Assembly (NCBI GenBank): GCA_009921385.1
Contig: RFXY01000080.1
Location: forward strand, 1 to 5,430
Direction of reading: 5' to 3'
DNA: 5,430 bases
From: Pseudomonadota bacterium
Lineage (GTDB): Bacteria; Pseudomonadota; Alphaproteobacteria; Rickettsiales; UBA1997
The notes under the pieces: model-generated
What the model was told of the DNA's origin: nothing
Seen by the model: the letters and a program-made list of their open reading frames with translations, nothing else
The model's database searches: none
Shown here: positions 1 to 5,430 of the stretch, piece by piece
How the letters are laid out: each line of letters starts with the position of its first letter
Numbering within the stretch: position 1 is the first letter of the stretch
Program-made: the position numbers and the translations under genes

Positions 1-860
<860 letters not shown>

Positions 861-879
861 TCAATATATTTTAAAAAAC

Positions 880-909
880 TAACAATATCGTAAAAATATG
901 ATATTGTTA
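880..909 (+). terminator. AT-rich hairpin just after rpoB, possible weak terminator
   Basis: A perfect 10-bp stem (880-889 with 900-909, TAACAATATC against GATATTGTTA) encloses a 10-base loop and starts 19 bases after the rpoB stop codon. Only two of the ten pairs are G-C. The sequence after it (TTATTATACC) is T-rich but not a proper T run. It could be a weak terminator, an mRNA 3'-end stabiliser, or chance symmetry in AT-rich DNA. It lies just outside the inverted-repeat element that starts at 915, so it may be the original 3' structure of rpoB. Confidence 0.35.
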
Positions 910-914
910 TTATT

Positions 915-937
915 ATACCATTTACACTAATTAAAAT
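915..937 (+). repeat. Left terminal inverted repeat of the intergenic element
   Basis: The repeat begins ATACCATTTACACTAATTAA and is the reverse complement of 1168-1190 apart from A924 opposite G1181. The left arm continues with 18 bases (938-955) that have no partner on the right, where only 3 bases separate the outer and inner repeats. The arms therefore differ by an insertion or deletion of about 15 bases. Confidence 0.75.
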
Positions 938-955
938 AATCTTATGGATTTTCAC

Positions 956-971
956 ATTATAACAAAATATT
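956..971 (+). repeat. Inner inverted repeat, left copy
   Basis: ATTATAACAAAATATT pairs with 1149-1164 at 15 of 16 positions (mismatch A964/C1156). Its right edge runs into the central hairpin starting at 969. Its partner begins at 1149, the base right after the last tandem unit. This suggests the tandem units were inserted or expanded on the right side of an originally symmetrical element. Confidence 0.6.
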
Positions 972-1050
972 TTTGAGATAAAAACTTTAAAAAGCCTCTG
1001 CCTGTATGGATATACAGGCAATCGTTTTTTAGAGTTTTTATCTTAAAAAT
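969..1050. terminator. Long near-perfect hairpin, two-way intrinsic terminator candidate
   Basis: Bases 969-995 pair with 1024-1050 as 27 consecutive pairs, three of them G-U. A 3x3 internal loop follows (996-998/1021-1023), then a 9-bp stem TGCCTGTAT (999-1007) against ATACAGGCA (1012-1020) with a GGAT loop. Reading rightward, the GC-richer inner stem is followed after four bases by six T (1025-1030). Reading leftward, it is followed by GAGGC and then five T. Either strand therefore offers a stem plus U-run typical of an intrinsic terminator. The symmetry also fits the core of a palindromic repeat element. If it works rightward, it would reduce read-through from rpoB into rpoC. Function is inferred from structure only. 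Confidence 0.6.
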
Positions 1051-1148
1051 CATGTCGTTGCGTCTAGCACGACTGAATATAATCATGTCGTTTGCGTCTA
1101 GCACGACTGAATATAATCATGTCGTTTGCGTCTAGCACGACTGAATAT
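1048..1148 (+). repeat. Three tandem copies of a 33-34 bp unit
   Basis: The copies are 1048-1080 (33 bp), 1081-1114 (34 bp) and 1115-1148 (34 bp). Copies 2 and 3 are identical; copy 1 differs only by one missing T (GTCGTTGCG instead of GTCGTTTGCG). Each unit can fold: TCA, GTCGT and GC pair with GC, ACGAC and TGA around a GTCTA loop, with T bulges. The length difference falls in a bulge, so the fold is kept. Each copy junction creates a TATAAT hexamer (1078-1083, 1112-1117, 1146-1151). The units are richer in G+C than the flanks. There are no spacers between copies, so this is not a CRISPR array. Near-identity points to recent duplication. Confidence 0.93.
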
Positions 1149-1164
1149 AATATTTCGTTATAAT
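1149..1164 (-). repeat. Inner inverted repeat, right copy
   Basis: This is the reverse-strand partner of 956-971, with one mismatch in 16. It starts immediately after the third tandem unit. It also contains a perfect TATAAT at 1159-1164, a chance-prone motif in such AT-rich DNA. Confidence 0.6.
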
Positions 1165-1167
1165 ATG

Positions 1168-1190
1168 ATTTTAATTAGTGGAAATGGTAT
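1168..1190 (-). repeat. Right terminal inverted repeat of the intergenic element
   Basis: Read on the minus strand it begins ATACCATTTCCACTAATTAA and matches the left repeat 915-937 at 22 of 23 positions. The TA at 1188-1189 mirrors the TA at 916-917, consistent with a TA target-site duplication if the element proper starts at CCATTT. Confidence 0.75.
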
Positions 1191-1277
1191 TAAACATTTT
1201 CAATAAATCTATTTTCAATCAATTTAATTATTTTAATTGAAAGTTTAATAGTAAAAATTAATAAATTATTTTATCAC
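1191..1277 (+). other. AT-rich rpoC leader without a clear Shine-Dalgarno site
   Basis: These 87 bases between the repeat element and the rpoC ATG are almost entirely A and T. No AGGAG-like sequence lies in the 20 bases before the start; the nearest purine run, GAAAG (1239-1243), is about 35 bases away and too far to act. A weak inverted repeat (TCAATT 1219-1224 against AATTGA 1235-1240) is present. TTGAAA (1237-1242) and TAAATT (1262-1267) resemble a promoter but are 19 bp apart and are expected by chance here. I assign no firm regulatory site. Confidence 0.5.
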
Positions 1278-4200
1278 ATGACACTTGCTGGAACATCATC
1301 TCACGGTCTTTTAAGTACATCAAACAATTCATCTGTTGATTTACTTGATTTTAATGCTATTAAAATTTCTATTGCCGATCCAGATAAAATCAGATCTTGG
1401 TCTTATGGTGAAGTAACTAAGCCAGAAACAATTAATTATCGCACTTTCAAACCAGAAAGAGATGGTTTATTTTGTTCTAGAATATTTGGTCCAATCAAAG
1501 ATTACGAATGTCTTTGTGGTAAATATAAAAGAATGAAATATAAGGGTATAGTATGTGAAAAATGCGGTGTCGAAGTAACATCATCAAAAGTCCGAAGAGA
1601 AAGAATGGGTCATATTGAATTGGCCGCTCCTATAGCTCATATTTGGTTTTTAAAATCTTTACCATCAAGAATAAGTACAATTTTAGGTGTCTCTTTAAAA
1701 TCAATAGAAAAAGTGATTTATTTTGAATCATATATCGTTACTGATTCTTTGATGTCTCCACTAAAAGAAGGTGAAATTATTACCGAAGAAGAATACGATA
1801 ATCTGCAACAAACCCATGGCTATGGTAGTTTTATGGCCGAAATGGGTGCAGAAGCTGTGCAAAAAGTATTGCAAAATCTCGATTTAACTAAAATACAACA
1901 AGAGCTTCGCGAAGATCTTTCCACTATCACTTCTGAAATAAAAAAAGAAAAAGCGGTTAAAAGATTGAGATTAATAGAGCAATTTTTAGAATCTACCAAT
2001 AAGCCTGAACATATGATAATGTCGGTTTTGCCAGTTATACCACCAGATATTAGACCTTTAGTTATGCTTGATGGCGGTAGATTTGCAGCTTCTGATTTAA
2101 ACGAACTATATCGCAGAGTTATTAATCGTAATAATCGCTTAAAAAGACTTATCGAATTATCTGCTCCAGATATTATTATTAAAAATGAAAAAAGAATGCT
2201 ACAAGAATCGGTTGATGCCTTGCTTGACAATGGCAGATCTGGTGCTGTAGTGCGAAATGCTAATAAGAAACCTTTTAAATCTTTAAGCGATATGCTAAAA
2301 GGTAAGCAAGGTAGATTTAGACAAAATTTATTAGGTAAAAGGGTTGATTACTCTGGTCGAAGTGTTATTGTTGTTGGTCCAGAACTAAAATTACATCAAT
2401 GTGGTTTGCCAAAAAAAATGGCTCTAGAGTTGTTTAAACCTTTTATTTACTCTAAATTAGAGCTTTACGGCAAATCATCTTCTATTAAAATTTCTAAAAA
2501 AATGGTCGAATCAGAAAGGCCAGAAGTTTGGGATGTTTTAGATGAAGTAATAAAAGAGCATCCTGTTTTATTAAATCGTGCTCCAACTTTGCATAGGCTT
2601 GGTATACAAGCTTTTGAGCCAGTATTAACCGAAGGCAAAGCAATACAATTGCACCCGCTTGTTTGTTCTGCATTTAATGCCGACTTTGACGGCGATCAAA
2701 TGGCTGTCCATGTTCCTCTTTCTATAGAAGCTCAAGTTGAAGCACGAGCATTAATGATGTCAACAAATAATATTTTAAGCCCAGCAAACGGCAAACCAAT
2801 TATCGTTCCTTCTCAAGATATTATTTTGGGTTTATATTATATCACAATGCAAAGCAAAGATTTTGATACTGCCAAACCATATCCAATAGCTGAAGAAGGT
2901 GAATTGATGCATGCTTTGTTTAATCAAGTTATTTCATTGCATACTAAAATTTTGTATCGCTATTCTTTTTATAATGGAGAAGGTGAAAAAGAAATTATCA
3001 AAATCGAAACTACTCCAGGAAGAGTTTATTTGTATAATTGCTTGCCAAATGCGATGAAAAATCAATTTAATATCGTTAATAAAACAATGACTAAAAAGGC
3101 AGTAACTAACCTTATTGATGTCGTTTATCGTTATTGTGGTCAGAAAGAAACTGTTATTTTCTGTGATAAAATTATGGCTTTAGGCTTTAAAAATGCTTGC
3201 AATGCTGGTATTTCTATTGGTAAAGACGATATGATTATTCCAGAAAATAAAGAAATTTATGTTTCTGAATCTTTAAATAAAGTAAAAAAATTAAGCGATC
3301 AATATCGCGAAGGTCTTATCACTGCTGGTGAAAGATACAATAAAGTAATCGATGAATGGACTTCTTGCACTGCCAAAATTTCAAAAGAAATGATGTCTTA
3401 TATTTCTGCTTTTGATTTACCAAGACAAGCTAATTCTATTTTTATGATGGCAGATTCTGGAGCGAGAGGTTCTGAAAACCAAATTAAACAGGTTGCTGGC
3501 ATGAGGGGCTTGATGGCAAAATCTTCTGGTGAAATTATCGAAACTCCAATCATTTCAAACTTTAAAGAAGGCTTAAATGTGATGGAATATTTCATTTCTG
3601 CTTATGGTGCCAGAAAAGGTTTGGCTGATACAGCTCTTAAAACAGCTAATTCTGGTTATTTGACTAGAAGATTGGTTGATGTATCTCAAGATTGCATTAT
3701 TATTGAAGATGATTGTCAAACTACAAATGGCATACCAATTGAAGCTGTGGTAGAAGATGGTAGAACTATAGTTTCTTTAGCAGAAAATTGCTTAGGCAGA
3801 ATTGTGTTGAAAGATGTTGTTTATAAAGAAAAAATAATAGTTTCTGCAGGAGAAATGGTTAATGAAGAACAAGCAGAAGAAATAGAAAAATCTGGAATAA
3901 AATCTTTAATAGCGAGATCTGTTCTTACTTGCGAAACTAATGGCGGTGTTTGTGCTAAATGCTATGGCAGAGATTTGGCAACTGGTAATTTAGCTGGTAT
4001 TGGTGAGGCAGTTGGTGTGATTGCGGCTCAATCAATTGGTGAACCGGGCACTCAGCTTACGATGAGAACTTTCCATATTGGTGGTGCAGCTCAAAGAGGT
4101 GCTGAACAATCTTCTATTTCTGCGATTTCTGAAGGAAAAATTAAATTTAATGAAAAATCAACCATTATTAATCGTGATAACAAAATCGTAGTGGTGGCTC

Positions 4201-5360
4201 GAAATTTTGAAATTACCATTACCGATATAGAAGATATAGAGCTCCATCGTTATAAATTGCCTTATGGTGCAATTATTGGCCATATTAATAACTCAATCAT
4301 TAAGAAAGGCGATTATTTAGCCGAATGGGATGCTTATAATATTCCAGTAATTTCTGAAGTTTCTGGTGTGGCAAAATTTAACGATCTTTCTGAAAATATT
4401 TCTTTAAGAGAAAAAATAGAAGAAAGCACAGGTGTGTCAACTAAAATTGTTATTGATTGGAAACAATACAGTAAGCAAGATTTAAAACCAAGAATTTCAA
4501 TAGAAGGCAAAGAAGATAAAGATTATCTTCTTTCAGTAGGCACTATTATTGGGGTTTCTAATGGTGATGAAATATCAGTTGGTGATATTATTGCAAGAAT
4601 ACCAAAAGAATCTTCTAAAACTCGCGATATTACTGGTGGTTTGCCAAGAGTTGCCGAATTATTTGAAGCCAGAAAGCCTAAAAATGCTGCTATTATGGCA
4701 GAATTTGACGGTAAAATAGAATTTGGTAAAGATTATAAAACGAAAAAAAGAATTATTTTACATTCTGATAATCCAGAAATTTTACCAATTGAATATACAA
4801 TATCAAAAAACAAACACTTGTTTATTGGTGATGGTGATTTAGTTAAAAAAGGCGATGTTTTGGTGGACGGCAATTTAGTTCCTCACGATATTTTAAAAAT
4901 TCTTGGTATGCAAGCTTTTACTAATTATATGGTAAATGAAGTACAAAAAGTTTATCGTATGCAAGGTGTAAAAATAGATGATAAACATATAGAAGTTATT
5001 CTTTCTATGATGTTAAAAAGAGTCGAAATTACCAATCCAGGAGATACAACTTTCTTGATTGGTGAATATGTTGATTGTGATGTATTTGAGCAAACTAATC
5101 AAAAAGTTTTAGCTAAAAATTTAAAACTAGCTCAATGTAATCCGGTATTGCTTGGCATTACAAAAGCTTCATTGCAAACAAAATCATTCATTTCGGCTGC
5201 TTCCTTCCAAGAAACCACCAGAATTCTTACCGATTCTGCTGTGCAAGGTAAAGTTGATCATTTATCTGGTTTGAAAGAAAATATTATTGTTGGCAGACTA
5301 ATTCCTGCTGGCACTGGTTTAATTGCTGCTAAATATCGCAAAAAAGCCCAAATTATATAA
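1278..5360 (+). CDS. rpoC: DNA-directed RNA polymerase beta' subunit, complete
   Basis: RpoC is the largest RNA polymerase subunit. It forms the clamp and, with beta, the active site for RNA synthesis. The 1360 residues compare with 1407 in E. coli. In order: the N-terminal zinc site (C78, C80, C93, C96); the lid and clamp-helix region that binds sigma (about 260-320, including [13 protein letters not shown]); the switch segment [20 protein letters not shown] (342-361); the catalytic NADFDGDQM with Mg-binding D469, D471 and D473; the bridge-helix region (about 766-802, [20 protein letters not shown]); the second zinc site (C813, C885, C892, C895); and the trigger loop with M929, R930 and H933. 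An insertion of about 175 residues (roughly 940-1114) follows, matching proteobacterial SI3, before [23 protein letters not shown] 1278 is the only standard start after the in-frame stop at 1191-1193. The N terminus is Ser/Asn-rich, and the C-terminal tail ends soon after LIPAGTG. Nothing looks broken. Confidence 0.99.
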   Translation: MTLAGTSSHGLLSTSNNSSVDLLDFNAIKISIADPDKIRSWSYGEVTKPETINYRTFKPERDGLFCSRIFGPIKDYECLCGKYKRMKYKGIVCEKCGVEVTSSKVRRERMGHIELAAPIAHIWFLKSLPSRISTILGVSLKSIEKVIYFESYIVTDSLMSPLKEGEIITEEEYDNLQQTHGYGSFMAEMGAEAVQKVLQNLDLTKIQQELREDLSTITSEIKKEKAVKRLRLIEQFLESTNKPEHMIMSVLPVIPPDIRPLVMLDGGRFAASDLNELYRRVINRNNRLKRLIELSAPDIIIKNEKRMLQESVDALLDNGRSGAVVRNANKKPFKSLSDMLKGKQGRFRQNLLGKRVDYSGRSVIVVGPELKLHQCGLPKKMALELFKPFIYSKLELYGKSSSIKISKKMVESERPEVWDVLDEVIKEHPVLLNRAPTLHRLGIQAFEPVLTEGKAIQLHPLVCSAFNADFDGDQMAVHVPLSIEAQVEARALMMSTNNILSPANGKPIIVPSQDIILGLYYITMQSKDFDTAKPYPIAEEGELMHALFNQVISLHTKILYRYSFYNGEGEKEIIKIETTPGRVYLYNCLPNAMKNQFNIVNKTMTKKAVTNLIDVVYRYCGQKETVIFCDKIMALGFKNACNAGISIGKDDMIIPENKEIYVSESLNKVKKLSDQYREGLITAGERYNKVIDEWTSCTAKISKEMMSYISAFDLPRQANSIFMMADSGARGSENQIKQVAGMRGLMAKSSGEIIETPIISNFKEGLNVMEYFISAYGARKGLADTALKTANSGYLTRRLVDVSQDCIIIEDDCQTTNGIPIEAVVEDGRTIVSLAENCLGRIVLKDVVYKEKIIVSAGEMVNEEQAEEIEKSGIKSLIARSVLTCETNGGVCAKCYGRDLATGNLAGIGEAVGVIAAQSIGEPGTQLTMRTFHIGGAAQRGAEQSSISAISEGKIKFNEKSTIINRDNKIVVVARNFEITITDIEDIELHRYKLPYGAIIGHINNSIIKKGDYLAEWDAYNIPVISEVSGVAKFNDLSENISLREKIEESTGVSTKIVIDWKQYSKQDLKPRISIEGKEDKDYLLSVGTIIGVSNGDEISVGDIIARIPKESSKTRDITGGLPRVAELFEARKPKNAAIMAEFDGKIEFGKDYKTKKRIILHSDNPEILPIEYTISKNKHLFIGDGDLVKKGDVLVDGNLVPHDILKILGMQAFTNYMVNEVQKVYRMQGVKIDDKHIEVILSMMLKRVEITNPGDTTFLIGEYVDCDVFEQTNQKVLAKNLKLAQCNPVLLGITKASLQTKSFISAASFQETTRILTDSAVQGKVDHLSGLKENIIVGRLIPAGTGLIAAKYRKKAQII

Positions 5361-5372
5361 ATTTTTATGTTT

Positions 5373-5417
5373 TTTCTAGAAAGAGGAGTTTTGATAAAAA
5401 ATCCCTCTTTCTAGAAA
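5373..5417 (+). terminator. Strong hairpin after rpoC lacking a U-run
   Basis: A perfect 14-bp stem (5373-5386 with 5404-5417, TTTCTAGAAAGAGG against CCTCTTTCTAGAAA) encloses a 17-base loop and begins 12 bases after the rpoC stop. The loop can close further through TTTT (5389-5392) and AAAA. The stem is followed by TGTAATTTAAAAA, with no T run, so it is not a textbook intrinsic terminator. It may protect the mRNA 3' end, mark a processing site, or terminate with other help. Each arm also contains the self-complementary TTTCTAGAAA, so the arms are at once direct and inverted repeats. The window ends 13 bases later, so the next gene is unseen. Confidence 0.55.
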
Positions 5418-5430
5418 TGTAATTTAAAAA

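Larger units (their letters stand above)
915..1190. mobile_element. MITE-like nested palindromic element between rpoB and rpoC
   Basis: This 276-bp non-coding element is bounded by an inverted repeat, 915-937 against 1168-1190, pairing at 22 of 23 positions (one mismatch, 924/1181). A second inverted pair (956-971 with 1149-1164, 15 of 16) lies just inside. Between these are a long central palindrome (969-1050) and three tandem units (1048-1148). Both ends read TA followed by CCATTT on their own strand (TA at 916-917 and 1188-1189), as expected of a TA-duplicating IS630/Tc1-mariner-type MITE. No protein of any size is encoded, so movement would need a transposase from elsewhere. The structure is seen directly; the mobile nature and family are inferred. 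Alternatives are a palindromic element like those of Rickettsia or Wolbachia, or a host-specific intergenic repeat. Confidence 0.6.

Noticed and set aside
1048..1148. CRISPR array
   Set aside because: The units abut without unique spacers, and there are only three copies.
1159..1164. Perfect TATAAT as the rpoC -10 box
   Set aside because: No -35-like hexamer lies 16-18 bp upstream, and the motif falls inside the inner inverted repeat, which explains its presence equally well.
1237..1267. Promoter TTGAAA / TAAATT for rpoC
   Set aside because: The 19-bp spacing is long, the -10 match is poor, and such motifs are frequent in sequence this AT-rich.
1820..2230. Minus-strand open frame of 136 codons inside rpoC
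   Set aside because: It is antisense to the highly conserved clamp-helix region of RpoC; the Ser/Ile-rich product is what the complement of this coding sequence gives.
3398..3595. Minus-strand open frame of 65 codons inside rpoC
   Set aside because: It is a shadow of the conserved region leading into the bridge helix, with no independent sign of coding.

Overview
The window is the rpoB-rpoC locus of a very AT-rich bacterium. It holds the last ~285 codons of rpoB (RNA polymerase beta subunit), a 417-base intergenic region filled with repeats, a complete rpoC (beta' subunit, 1360 codons) and a short 3' flank. Both proteins look alphaproteobacterial. Long stretches of RpoC match what I recall of Rickettsia RpoC, for example around the first zinc finger, the clamp helices and the switch region. 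With the strong A/T bias at third codon positions and an intergenic repeat element, the best guess is a Rickettsiales-like or related host-associated alphaproteobacterium. That placement rests on remembered sequences, not on a search.

Layout: 1-860, 3' part of rpoB (+), cut by the window edge. 861-914, a small AT-rich hairpin just after the rpoB stop. 915-1190, a compact element without genes, built as a nested palindrome. Its outer inverted repeats pair at 22 of 23 positions and start inside a TA dinucleotide on each side. A second inverted-repeat pair lies inside them (15 of 16), then an 82-base near-perfect palindrome that looks like a two-way terminator, then three tandem 33-34 bp units. 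1191-1277, an AT-rich leader without a clear Shine-Dalgarno site. 1278-5360, rpoC (+). 5373-5417, a 14-bp perfect hairpin after rpoC.

The two genes encode the halves of the RNA polymerase active centre and are normally co-transcribed with a short spacer. Every catalytic and metal-binding residue I looked for is present, so the enzyme looks ordinary. The unusual part is the spacer. A MITE-like element carrying a terminator-like hairpin appears to sit inside the rpoBC operon, and each tandem unit brings a perfect TATAAT hexamer. This raises the question of how rpoC is transcribed here. I see no new multi-gene system; the intergenic element is the one feature that merits follow-up.
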